Below, piece by piece: positions 54,301 to 64,000 of a DNA stretch of 64,000 bases. The first letter of the stretch is position 1. The number at the start of each line of letters is the position of its first letter. This DNA comes from Stieleria maiorica (lineage in GTDB: Bacteria > Planctomycetota > Planctomycetia > Pirellulales > Pirellulaceae). The translations under genes and the position numbers were made by a program. The notes beneath the pieces were generated by a model. That model ran no database searches. It had not been told where the DNA came from and saw nothing but the letters and a program-made list of their open reading frames with translations. The DNA lies in NCBI RefSeq assembly GCF_008035925.1, contig NZ_CP036264.1, forward strand, positions 1,833,409-1,897,408, read 5' to 3'.

Positions 54301-54443
54301 GCCGGTTCGCCCTTGGCCGATGCGTCGTGCGACATCACCAACACCAGCAGCATACTGGACGTGACGAGCGACAGGCGGCGGGGTGGATTGAACAGCCTGT
54401 AGGAACACAACTTCGGCCGCCCGTGGCGCAAAGAATTCGTCAT
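51378..54443 (-). CDS. large exported TPR protein
   Basis: A 1021-aa product with an N-terminal hydrophobic segment (LSLVTSSMLLVLVMSHDASA) acting as signal or anchor. The remainder is nearly all helical with TPR-type repeats, e.g. AEAFVKQLRNAGYFDTAITYLDRAA, ALSHLGELNETLGKPDVALDYYLRMLEEPA, TAYLLGRAQRLVGEYKASIDTFESLLKAKPTMLEAQIEAAKAYESWA. No enzymatic motif. It is first of a two-gene minus-strand unit and divergent from the paralogous membrane-protein pair at 54549-57448, 105 bp away; a shared role in one envelope complex is a reasonable inference. Confidence 0.85.
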   Translation of the reverse strand: MTNSLRHGRPKLCSYRLFNPPRRLSLVTSSMLLVLVMSHDASAKGEPAEAFVKQLRNAGYFDTAITYLDRAATMAGVDQSFVTAIPLEKAQTYIETALHSRNAADRDMAFADAESALSDFLGGESHPRQSEARLQLGKLQMIRAAQLLAGAPVETEKQQARESYLAAAKTFDGIVSDLRGKLESMRGQKIDPKADPEAAALRDQYRFEFLQSQLNAADAIKLAAKTYAEPAEQGKAQLEDAAKRFEELNKKYSGYSPGAIALSHLGELNETLGKPDVALDYYLRMLEEPAVDQLREAKFSSAAGVIRIKLASKPPAYQEALDRAAGWAKEIRPNEESLPIVQEFRIQLAKAYLAKAADESLKKGEIGRAKSDGRDLLRAASKVPGPHVEQAKAMLADLGIEQETETLPTAEPPSSFDDALEKATQVVTVTSDLEEALKVIQGQEETPELKKQIADIEKQIRESYFVGIQVLRGGLAMVTADTNVESLNQARQILAYFLYQTKRLRETVVVGNFLARNAPGTELGLKGGLMALTSMQMLLNEVPEDANEGLIRQLESLGNFLAKTWPDDPNAAAAQGLQIRLLLKKDDFDGAQALIEEMSAGNERASFKRLLGQLLWNESIVARAQENDDAKSDALLDRARQNLQSGLDEIEGNLVEVEGMQAATVLAKIHLMKDDSAAALKVLDHSKYGPLHWISKLGSPSESFTGELYSTELKALVGRMLDSDTPETFLDRMTATMEKLRGAYKGEESQTKLTQTYMRLAGDLKEQLDTATPARKVKLIEAFRVMLKRISDATDDTATLRWVGQTLMSMGEASMEPGQVKAAGQAADLLNQSVETFRSLPDQNDPTTAYLLGRAQRLVGEYKASIDTFESLLKAKPTMLEAQIEAAKAYESWAGTLPPNIAYKAYRAALEGARPGDDKKNTIWGWAETSSKTSKLINRNENFKEKFFESRYHVALCLYLMGKSAKRDADIRKAIKVIREAATLFPELGGPERRAEYNALMKEAQRSVGDDPVGIAQPDSN

Positions 54444-54548
54444 ACCGAGATTTGTCGAAAAGTGATCAGATTGATGAAAGAGGTTAATCTAGCGTAAAGT
54501 CGTGCTAGCGGTCATTCAAGCGCACGCCCCCCTCCGGTCCGACGAGTC

Positions 54549-55946
54549 ATGCGAATCCCATCGCAATTTAACGATTCCAGCCTTTATCGCCCCAGGCGAG
54601 GGGATGGAAATTCAAAAAAACATCGGTCGGTCCCGGGCGCGACCGACAGCCGGCGACGGTTGATTCGGCTGGGCGTCGTGTTGTTGTTGGTTGTCGTGGT
54701 GATGCGCGAAGCGCGTCGCCCCGGCCTGTACCAGACGTTTTTCGACACCCGAGAAGAGAACTGGATCCCGATTGCCCCCGCGGCCGACCCGACGGGGAGG
54801 TCGGCCCAAACGGGCGCCCCCGCCGACCGGATCGCTGCGGCGGGCAACGACGTGACAGTCAACGCCCGTGCGGGCGAGTCGGGCGCAGCGATTCGACGTG
54901 CCACCGCACGGTGGGTCGATGCGATGGAGGTACCGCTGCAACGGGCCTGGACGGAGTCGCTGATCAAGATCCAGTCGTCGTCCGCACAAACATCAACGGG
55001 CTGGGGCGGATTGTCGGTCGATCAGTTCGACGCTTCGACCGAGTTGGTGCAACAATCATCGGTGCAGCAGGGACACGAAACGCACGACGAATTCCTGGCG
55101 ATGATCCAGACGCTTCGCGATTGTGCCGTGGCCGACGAGTGCCCGCCGGGGGTGTGGGGGCGAATCGCATCCGTTGCCGTTCCGACCTTGGACGCGCTCC
55201 AGGCTGCGGCGACCCGGCGCGTCTCCGACGGCACCTTTTGGACCAGCGCCGATAGCGACGCGTTCTACCTGGGACTGGTACGGTCGGACGCCTTGCCCTC
55301 CGATGGTGGTGTCACGACCGGAACACTTCCGTTGCTGCAACAGCCCGAGATCTACCGCGGCCAGACGATCCGCTTGGTCGGCACACTGCACTTGGCCGAG
55401 CCGAAGACGGCCCAGTCCAATCGTGCCGGCGTGGAGAGCTATTGGAAATTGTGGATCATCCCGGCCGACGGCGGGATCCGCCCGACGATTCTGATGACGC
55501 GCGAGTTGCCCGGCTTGATCGCTGACTCGCTGACCGCAGACGGAAAATGGGACCATCAATCCAACCCCGACAACCCGGATGGCAAGATCGCCGCGGTCGG
55601 TCGGTTCATCAAACGGTTGCCCTACCGATCGTCCATCGGTGCCGACCTGGCTCCGGTGGTGATCGGTCGCGTGGTCGGTGCCAAAGGCCTCGCGTCGACG
55701 TCGGGCGAGCAATCTGGCGGTGATGCGACGGGCGATTCGGCGGCGGCAGGCGGTGACCTGACCGGGCTGGTGGGAGTCTTGCTGGCGATCGTCGGCGGCA
55801 TCGCATTGGCGGGATTCTTGATGTATCGAAGCGCCCTGGACGCCAAGCGATCGCGGACCTTGCGACAACACGCCGGGGACGATGTCAAACTGGACCTGGA
55901 CGCCCTGGCCGACCACGATGCCGCCAACGAAGGAACACAATCATGA
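54549..55946 (+). CDS. two-TM membrane protein, paralogue of the next gene
   Basis: A 465-aa product with one N-terminal helix (LIRLGVVLLLVVVVM) and one C-terminal helix (LTGLVGVLLAIVGGIALAGFLMY), followed by a short acidic cytosolic tail (DDVKLDLDALADHDAANEG). The periplasmic part includes LLQQPEIYRGQTIRLVGTLHLAEPK and WKLWIIPADGGIRPTILMTRELPG, a possible OB-like unit also present in the following gene. The stop overlaps the next start as ATGA, so the pair is translationally coupled. Function unknown. Confidence 0.78.
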   Translation: MRIPSQFNDSSLYRPRRGDGNSKKHRSVPGATDSRRRLIRLGVVLLLVVVVMREARRPGLYQTFFDTREENWIPIAPAADPTGRSAQTGAPADRIAAAGNDVTVNARAGESGAAIRRATARWVDAMEVPLQRAWTESLIKIQSSSAQTSTGWGGLSVDQFDASTELVQQSSVQQGHETHDEFLAMIQTLRDCAVADECPPGVWGRIASVAVPTLDALQAAATRRVSDGTFWTSADSDAFYLGLVRSDALPSDGGVTTGTLPLLQQPEIYRGQTIRLVGTLHLAEPKTAQSNRAGVESYWKLWIIPADGGIRPTILMTRELPGLIADSLTADGKWDHQSNPDNPDGKIAAVGRFIKRLPYRSSIGADLAPVVIGRVVGAKGLASTSGEQSGGDATGDSAAAGGDLTGLVGVLLAIVGGIALAGFLMYRSALDAKRSRTLRQHAGDDVKLDLDALADHDAANEGTQS

Positions 55947-57448
55947 TCGCAACGCCGCGACGAACGACGCGCTGGTGTCTGGCCGGACCGCGACACGTTG
56001 ACGTAGCTACGCTCGCCAGAGCGTGGATGATGCTGAGGATCCACCTTCTGGCGAAGGTAGCTACGTTTCTCGGGCAATTCACGTCGTACCACGATCCGCC
56101 AATCGCATCGAATGCGCTGTTGATCATTGCGTTGCTGGTGTGCGGAGTGTGCTTCGGCCGACGCGCCACGGCGGAATCCGCCATCGACCTGCTGAGCGGT
56201 TTTGATGCCGCGCGGATCGGTGGCTGTTTCCCCGTCAGCGACTCCGAGGTGGCCGGTGAGATGTCGCGGTTGCTGTATCGGTTGCGGAAGGCAGACCAAG
56301 ACGTGCTGGCCTTGCGCTCACCGGGATCGATCAGTGATCAAACGCTGGCGGCCGGACTGACCACCGGCGATGCGGTCGAAGTGGAAGGGACGATCACGGC
56401 GGTGCGACAGTATGATGTCCCCGAATCGCTGACCGAATTTCTGGATCTCAAGACGTTTCAAGAGTTGGTGTTGGCCCTGCCCGGTTCGGAAGATTCGATC
56501 TCCGTTTTTTCACCGCCCCTGGTCGGAAAAATCTCCCAAGGCGATCGCGTCAAAGCGATGGCGGTTGTGATCGATGCGTCAAGTGCCGAACAGGTGTTTG
56601 CGGCCGGTCGCGTCGCCTGGTTCCCGTCGATGGCCGAGAGCGTCGGCTGGAAATTGCTGGCCCGCCAAGGAGTGGACTTGAGCCGCATCGCCGAGGCGGC
56701 GTCGCGCAATCGCCGCTCGTTGGAGAGCGCCGACGGTGACGCATTTTATTCGATGCTCTCGGCGGCCAAAAACCTGGACACGGAGCCCTTTGATCCGGCC
56801 GTCCCCCTGACGCCGTTGACGATTCAGCCGGTCGCCTTGCTGCAATCCCCGCAAGACTATCACGGCCAATGGATCCGCATGAATGCATCGACGGTGCGGA
56901 TCACCCGGGTCAGCGTGACCGATCCGGCACGGCAGGAACAACTGGGGCAAGACCACTACTTCCAAATCGATGCCAGCGGCGACTTGGGCAACACGATCAT
57001 TCAACTGGCGCGTGGCGAAGGTGAGACCGGTGATCCGATTCTGATCAGCGGCACCTATCCGGTGACGCTGGTCGCGGCGACGTTGCCGAGTTTCCTGAGC
57101 GAGCAGCTCGGCGGCAATGAACTCGGCGACCAGGGCGCCGTCGTCGCGATGGTCAGTCATCCCGTCGCGATCGATGGTTTTTTCTATCGGTTGTGGAGCT
57201 ACAAGAACGAATTCATGACCCGCGAAGGCGGCGGCAAACAGGTCGGCCCACTGGTGGTCGTGTCGGCATGGCAATCCACGGCTCCGCCGGCCGGGGAGGA
57301 CGGCGGAGTTCAAGTGATCGGGTACGCCCTGGCCGTTGCCATCGTCGCGGCCATCGTCGCCACCATCTGGTGGACCCGTCGCAACGCCAAGGAAGACGCC
57401 GAGGTCCGCGAAAACGCCTACGAATCCGTCAAGATCGATCTCGAGTGA
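55943..57448 (+). CDS. two-TM membrane protein with palindromic repeat inside its 5' end
   Basis: A 501-aa product. The ATG at 55943 overlaps the upstream stop (ATGA). Codons about 20-41 are read through the palindromic element at 56002-56065; the signal-like helix NALLIIALLVCGVCFG only comes at about residue 55. The body repeats features of the upstream protein: LLQSPQDYHGQWIRMNASTVRITRV, IDASGDLGNTIIQLA, a C-terminal helix VIGYALAVAIVAAIVATIWW and an acidic tail. The downstream half is intact, so the gene is probably functional. Whether translation still starts at 55943 or at a downstream start is open. Confidence 0.75.
   Translation: MIATPRRTTRWCLAGPRHVDVATLARAWMMLRIHLLAKVATFLGQFTSYHDPPIASNALLIIALLVCGVCFGRRATAESAIDLLSGFDAARIGGCFPVSDSEVAGEMSRLLYRLRKADQDVLALRSPGSISDQTLAAGLTTGDAVEVEGTITAVRQYDVPESLTEFLDLKTFQELVLALPGSEDSISVFSPPLVGKISQGDRVKAMAVVIDASSAEQVFAAGRVAWFPSMAESVGWKLLARQGVDLSRIAEAASRNRRSLESADGDAFYSMLSAAKNLDTEPFDPAVPLTPLTIQPVALLQSPQDYHGQWIRMNASTVRITRVSVTDPARQEQLGQDHYFQIDASGDLGNTIIQLARGEGETGDPILISGTYPVTLVAATLPSFLSEQLGGNELGDQGAVVAMVSHPVAIDGFFYRLWSYKNEFMTREGGGKQVGPLVVVSAWQSTAPPAGEDGGVQVIGYALAVAIVAAIVATIWWTRRNAKEDAEVRENAYESVKIDLE
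56002..56065. repeat. CGTAGCTAC-family hairpin inside a coding region
   Basis: Arms 56002-56027 and 56040-56065 (26 bp each, 12-nt loop) match the intergenic copy at 5830-5892 almost base for base. It contains no stop codon in the host frame. Confidence 0.88.
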
Positions 57449-57490
57449 TTGGCCCATCTCGATCCTGAGGGGGACTCGATTGGCAAAACG

Positions 57491-58756
57491 CTAATCGTCA
57501 TCGATCGTGGCGATTTCGACCGTGCCGCCGGAGTACACCGTGACCAAGATGTCTTTCCGTTGGTTCGTGGCCACGCGTTGGAAATGCTGCCCAACCCCGT
57601 CTCGCATCAACACCTCCAATCCCGAGTCGTGGTCCCATCGGGAGTGTACGCCAGACAGGAAATCAGGGGTTGGGGGTTGCGTCCCCAGGTCATGGAATCG
57701 ACACGCCGCTGATCGGCTCCGGTTGCCCGCTGTTTCCAGTGTGCTGCGATCTCGGGTGCAGCAAGTCGCAAGTCGTCGGAGCTGAGTTGTCCGTCCGGTC
57801 GCAGGTGGTTCGCATCGATCTGAAAGCACCGGATCCGTTGCTCGCTGCGCGACAAGGCGGCAACTTGCGATCGGCTGGAGACCGCGACATCGTCGACACC
57901 ATTGTGAAAAGCCGGGAATTGATCCAGCAGCTCGTCGGGGTGGGTTTCCCGCCACAACAGTTTCCATTCCAGGCCTCGCAAAGGCGACAGCGATGGGGCG
58001 TCGCGAAGTCTTTGAAGGATCTCGATCGCTTCGGCGGTGTGTCCTCGCCGGAGTCGATCCTCGGCGATTTGGACCTGGCCGATGTACGTCCGTAGCGCCA
58101 GATCCCGGTTTGCCGCCAACGTCATACTCAAGAGCCAGACGATCACGCCTCCGACGATGACCACCAGCGACGCCAATGAGGCGCCGGCGGCGCACCAGCC
58201 GCGATGTTTGCGGATCCATTTTCCGGCTTTGATTCTCAGCGACGGTGGCGCCGCGGCGATCACGTCGCCGGCGATGTGCCGTCGGATGTCCTCGGCCAAC
58301 ATCGCCGCGGATTGGTAGCGGTGGTCCGGATCACGATCGATGGATTTCATCACGATCCAATCCAGGTCACCGCGCAGCCGACGAATTCGCGATGTGATCA
58401 CGCCGTTCCCCTCGCCAAGTTCACACTGCGTCAACAATAAACTGGGCAGCAACGGATCTTCGGTTCGAATACGGCGGATCGCCACATCCAGGGGCTGCTC
58501 GCGCAGTTCCGCCGCCTCCAGGGGTAAACGAAAAGCGATCAGTTCATAGAAGGTCAGCCCCAGACCATAGACGTCGCTTCGCGTGTCGCACTGCGGGTTC
58601 CCACTCAATTGTTCGGGACTCATGTACTGAAGCGTGCCGACCATCTCGTGCGAACCGGTCATCGCCGGGGCGTTGTTGTCAAGATTCTTGGCGATGCCGA
58701 AGTCGACCTCTCGAATAGGTGCGAACCGGTTCGACACACCCGCGAACGCGATTCAT
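57491..58756 (-). pseudogene. decayed Ser/Thr protein kinase (N-lobe and propeller lost)
   Basis: The original start is recognisable: an ATG at 58756 overlaps the stop of the sigma gene as ATGA, but its frame ends after 25 codons. From 58737 another frame resumes inside the kinase domain at the DFG motif (REVDFGIAKNL), continues through GTLQYMSPEQLSG, DTRSDVYGLGLTFYELI and a helix (LASLVVIVGGVIVWLLSM), and begins a WD40-like part (CLAYTPDG) that stops at 57607. The usual C-terminal tail (RVATNQRKDILVTVYSGGTVEIA) lies in a third frame to 57491. The N-lobe, the HRD catalytic loop and most of the propeller are missing, so no kinase activity is possible. Confidence 0.82.
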
Positions 58757-59337
58757 GAATCGTCGGCAAAAAATGACTCGGCCGATTCACGCAAACGACA
58801 CAGCACACGGGATCGCCCCGCGATCACCGCCGCCTTGGTCGTCCCCAACTGATCGGCGACGTCCGCCGGTGACATCTCCTGCAACGCCGTCATACAAAAG
58901 GCATTGATCGTCAACGGGGCGAAATCCGAACGGACCGAATCCAATAACCGTGCCAGCAAATAGCGATCGTGCTCGACATCGAATTGCCGGTGAACTTCAT
59001 GGTCCGACGCTGCAAGCGACTCTGCCAACCAGTCCAAGTCGACGCCGGGTTCGGTGCGCTTCCGGCGACGATACCGACGCAATTGATTGATCGTGATCCT
59101 TCGCAACCAACAACGGAACGCACCAACCGACCCGTTGTGTTGGAAGCTCGCGATCTGACATAAAACCGTGCAAAGCACCTCCTGCCGAATGTCCGCGGCA
59201 TCGGATTCCGACAGCCGCTGTCCGATCAACCAGCGATGAATAAACGGCTCGTACAGCTCACAAAATTGACGCCAGGGGCCGACGGCGTTGCCCGCCTGCA
59301 GCTGACGAATGAACAAAACCGACGTCGTTTCCGGCAT
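58753..59337 (-). CDS. ECF RNA polymerase sigma factor
   Basis: A 194-aa sigma-70 family protein from the ATG at 59337 (MPETTSVLFIRQLQAGN). Region 2: residues about 20-85 (WRQFCELYEPFIHRWLIGQ, SESDAADIRQEVLCTVLCQI, FRCWLRRITINQLRRYRRR). Region 4: about 135-185 (LTINAFCMTALQEMSPADVADQLGTTKAAVIAGRSRVLCRLRE). This is the planctomycete ECF group whose genes normally sit just before a Ser/Thr kinase gene, as the ATGA overlap with the kinase remnant shows. Its regulator being dead, the sigma factor may be constitutive or itself on the way out. Confidence 0.88.
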   Translation of the reverse strand: MPETTSVLFIRQLQAGNAVGPWRQFCELYEPFIHRWLIGQRLSESDAADIRQEVLCTVLCQIASFQHNGSVGAFRCWLRRITINQLRRYRRRKRTEPGVDLDWLAESLAASDHEVHRQFDVEHDRYLLARLLDSVRSDFAPLTINAFCMTALQEMSPADVADQLGTTKAAVIAGRSRVLCRLRESAESFFADDS

Positions 59338-59430
59338 GAGTCGTGCCCGCAAAAAATGGTTCAGCCATGCACCGAGACTCTCTGGATGTATGCTGGACCC
59401 GCCCGGAAAGGCGGTCAACCGATTTGCGGC

Positions 59431-60738
59431 TCACATCGGCCTGCATTCAGCGGTCCGCGCACGCCGGACGGGCGTCATTTGCGAGTCCAGTTCTGGGCAG
59501 TCCAGGGTTGCAATGCCAAGGGTGCCATCGTCGTCGACCTCCATCAACCGGACGCTTTGCGTGGGATGATGGACCGCGATGGTTGAAATGCCAGGGAACA
59601 TTCCACCGTCACGCTCGAGCTTCAGCACCTTCTTACCGGGCAACCACGAATAAGTGTGTTTGGCCGCCGGGGCCTGTTCGGTGTTCACCCAGCTTCCTCC
59701 CACGAGAAGGTCTGCGAATGACTGCAAGGCTTTCTTTGAATGCTTCAGAGTGACCTTCGTATTGGTGACCGTGAACGGCGGTTTACCTTCGGCCGCGTCG
59801 CCGCGAAAGTCAAATTGGTTATCTTCGAATTCCAGTTCGATCCCGACGTCGTCGATGGATTGATCACCACCGTACCGAAGGTCGACGTATCCGCGCCAGC
59901 GGTCGTTTCCGAATTCGTTGAAATGCAACACGGCACTACCCGAGGGCGTCGCCCAGACTTCGATGATTTCGGCGGCCTTGTCGTCCCAATAGCTCATTCC
60001 GTTTAGCACGTGGTGACCTTCGCGGCCGGTGATCACCAAGCCGGTCTCGGAATCGTTCCAGCGTGCCAAGTACAGACCCTCGAACGTTTTGTTGTTTCGC
60101 ACTCCGCGTGTCGTCCAGGTCCCGACTTGTCGGGCCATCCGCGTTTTCACCGCTTCGGGGATCCGTGTGGTCGCCGACTGAGGCGTGACTCGATCAGGAT
60201 CCGCTTTCCGCCGGACGAACGTAAACACGCGGTCCGGTTCGGGCTTTCCTGCGAGCACGGTTTGATAATTCGTCCAGACGATCTTGTCCGGGGAATACTC
60301 CGAACGCAGCTTGGTCGTGCGTCGCGTTCCATCGGGCAGCGTGCTTTCACCCTGTCCTTCGGCCCTGTCTTTGGAAACGAGCGTGTAGGTCGCTTGTCCG
60401 ATCCCGATTTTGTCGCTGACGAAGTTGTCGACCAATTGCTTCGAGTCGGCATTCCATCCGTGCAAATAGTTCCCCGAGACCTTTCCCTCGGGCCCCACCT
60501 CTTGGAAACGGCTCAGCAGTGCCGCACCGTTTCCGCTCCGCCGGACACTCCAAACGCCGTGGTAGGTTTTGCCGTTTTCCTGATAGCTGTAATCCCACGT
60601 TCCGGACAAATACTGAAAGTGTTGGTCGATTTCGTCCGGCAGCGGTTTGTCCTGAGCGGGTGCGGGTTGCTGAGCGGGGGCTGACGTGTAGAGGGCGAAG
60701 ACGAACAGCACGAGGGGCACGATGCATCGAACAGGCAT
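59431..60738 (-). CDS. exported protein with two DUF1579-like halves
   Basis: A 435-aa product from the ATG at 60738 (GGAG about 8 nt upstream): MPVRCIVPLVLFVFALYTSA signal peptide, cleavage near PAQQP. The first half has FQYLSGTWDYSYQENGKTYHGVWSVRRSGNGAALLSRF and LHGWNADSKQLVDNF, the second WTTRGVRNNKTFEGLYLARWNDSETGLVITG and MSYWDDKAAEIIEVWATPSG. Both have the W-x-G/R-x-W-x-x-x-x-x-L-x pattern of DUF1579-type lipocalin-like barrels, so this looks like a tandem duplication. Ligand unknown. The frame is open to 61038 and there is a further in-frame ATG at 60756. Confidence 0.75.
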   Translation of the reverse strand: MPVRCIVPLVLFVFALYTSAPAQQPAPAQDKPLPDEIDQHFQYLSGTWDYSYQENGKTYHGVWSVRRSGNGAALLSRFQEVGPEGKVSGNYLHGWNADSKQLVDNFVSDKIGIGQATYTLVSKDRAEGQGESTLPDGTRRTTKLRSEYSPDKIVWTNYQTVLAGKPEPDRVFTFVRRKADPDRVTPQSATTRIPEAVKTRMARQVGTWTTRGVRNNKTFEGLYLARWNDSETGLVITGREGHHVLNGMSYWDDKAAEIIEVWATPSGSAVLHFNEFGNDRWRGYVDLRYGGDQSIDDVGIELEFEDNQFDFRGDAAEGKPPFTVTNTKVTLKHSKKALQSFADLLVGGSWVNTEQAPAAKHTYSWLPGKKVLKLERDGGMFPGISTIAVHHPTQSVRLMEVDDDGTLGIATLDCPELDSQMTPVRRARTAECRPM

Positions 60739-63080
<2,342 letters not shown>

Positions 63081-63313
63081 GTGTCTATTTGACGACGGTG
63101 GAATCGGCTTTGGGTGCCGCGACTCGTTTTTTCTGGCAGCATCGTCATTCTACAGGGCTTTTCCGAATCGTCCGGTTGTCGACCTATTTTTGCCGCTCGT
63201 ACAATGTCCACAACCGCTCCGCCAAGGTTCGCCGCCATCCCAGCGATGATTCGATCCGGCGGCCGCGAGCGTTTTTTTGTGTGACCAGTTGACAGCCTGA
63301 TTCGTCGGTATTC

Positions 63314-64000
63314 ATGACCAAAGTCCTTGACCTTCGCGAAACCGACGACCCCAGCGACATCATTCACCGCACCGTCCAGGCGTTGACCGAAGGCCAGGTG
63401 GTCGCGCTGCCGACCGACACGGTGTACGGGATCGCCGCCCACGCGTTGAATGTGCAGGCGGTGGAGCGAATTGTTGAAATCAAAGGCCGCGACGAAGAAC
63501 CGATGGCGATCTCGGTGAGGAGCCGGCAGGCGGCCGAAGATTTTTTTTGCGAGGCGTCTCCGGTCGCTCGGCGGTTGAGCCACCGCTGCTGGCCGGGGCC
63601 GTTGACGCTGGTCACCCCGTGCCAAAACGATCATTCGGCCGTTCATCAGTTGCCCGCGTCGGTCCGCAGCCGCATCACCGGCCCGGGCGGGGGAATCGGG
63701 TTCCGCGTGGTGGACCACCGCATCTTGGAAGCGATCCACCGATTTATGGCTGCCCCGCTGGTCCTGACGAGTGCCAATTTAAGCGGAAAACCGGCCGAAA
63801 CGACCGCCGAAGGCGTGCTGGAACAACTCTCCGGGACGCTACCACTGCTGCTCGACGACGGCCCAACTCGTTATGGTGGGGCGTCGACGGTGGCCCGCGT
63901 GATCGGGAACCGCTGGGAACTGTTGCGTGAAGGAGTGATCGAACGAGCCGCCATGAACCAATTCGTCAAACCCGTTATCGTAATGGTATGCACCGGCAAC
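63314..64000 (+). CDS. TsaC/Sua5 (YrdC) domain, apparently fused to LMW tyrosine phosphatase; 3' end off the window
   Basis: 229 codons visible from the ATG at 63314. Residues about 10-195 are a YrdC domain: QVVALPTDTVYGIAAHAL, EIKGRDEEPMAISV (K-x-R motif), RRLSHRCWPGPLTLV, GPGGGIGFRV and LVLTSANLSGKPAETT. This fits L-threonylcarbamoyladenylate synthase, which makes the precursor of the t6A base in tRNA. After WELLREGVIERAAM the frame continues FVKPVIVMVCTGN, which is the beta-strand and start of the C-x5-R P-loop of low-molecular-weight protein tyrosine phosphatases, and the window ends there. The second domain is therefore inferred from its first ten residues. Confidence 0.85.
   Translation, partial: MTKVLDLRETDDPSDIIHRTVQALTEGQVVALPTDTVYGIAAHALNVQAVERIVEIKGRDEEPMAISVRSRQAAEDFFCEASPVARRLSHRCWPGPLTLVTPCQNDHSAVHQLPASVRSRITGPGGGIGFRVVDHRILEAIHRFMAAPLVLTSANLSGKPAETTAEGVLEQLSGTLPLLLDDGPTRYGGASTVARVIGNRWELLREGVIERAAMNQFVKPVIVMVCTGN

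Noticed and set aside
57607-58737. Functional short kinase starting at the GTG 58737
   Set aside because: It would lack the ATP-binding lobe and the HRD catalytic loop, and the sequence before DFG is a deletion join.

Overview
The window reads as chromosomal DNA of a planctomycete, most likely order Pirellulales (Rhodopirellula/Stieleria-like). This rests on protein content and not on any marker RNA gene. The supporting families are a DUF1559 pilin-like protein, FG-GAP/ASPIC (CRTAC1-type) secreted proteins, PmoA/DUF6807 and DUF4380-like proteins, a LEPR-XLL-like N terminus, short proteins beginning MKFRLRTLL, planctomycete-type ECF sigma factors next to FecR or kinase genes, large PQQ beta-propeller proteins, and very large multi-pass membrane proteins. 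DNA is GC-rich, genes lie on both strands in short units, Shine-Dalgarno sequences are often weak, and no tRNA, rRNA, CRISPR array or complete transposase gene was seen.

Layout. 1-7.4 kb: 5' part of a PmoA-family gene, a 73-aa protein, a dihydroorotate dehydrogenase-like gene, a DUF4380-like secreted protein, AMP nucleosidase, a secreted amidohydrolase flanked by repeats, and a membrane-anchored unknown. 7.7-14.7 kb: a divergent locus with CRTAC1-type lipoprotein, small lipoprotein and DUF1559 on the minus strand facing an ECF sigma factor and a FecR-domain protein on the plus strand. 14.7-18.8 kb: an SGNH hydrolase, then a second ECF sigma operon (sigma, membrane-anchored partner, secretin-like Gly-rich protein). 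19.2-27.3 kb: alanine dehydrogenase, a Tat-exported protein, small secreted proteins, a metzincin-like protease and an MscS channel. 27.5-35.4 kb: four plus-strand secreted proteins, including a PQQ propeller protein with an embedded methyltransferase-like domain and a caspase-fold/EF-hand protein. 35.7-46.8 kb: a ~2000-aa membrane protein and a ~1600-aa subtilase with long tandem repeats. 47-57.4 kb: an NmrA-like SDR, a secreted unknown, two TPR proteins and, divergently, two paralogous membrane proteins. 57.5-64 kb: a decayed Ser/Thr kinase next to its ECF sigma factor, a secreted two-domain protein, malate dehydrogenase, an NHL-repeat Tat lipoprotein, and the start of a TsaC/Sua5 domain fused to what looks like a low-molecular-weight tyrosine phosphatase.

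Themes. Most products are predicted to be exported or membrane-bound, with a few central metabolic enzymes (pyrD-like, amn, ald, mdh) between them. Three ECF sigma factors each sit beside a plausible regulator or client set, so envelope remodelling is the common thread. The intergenic regions are rich in short palindromic repeats of at least eight families. Several have long, even perfect, terminal inverted repeats, and one lies inside a coding sequence. These non-autonomous repeat elements are the most unusual signal in the window.
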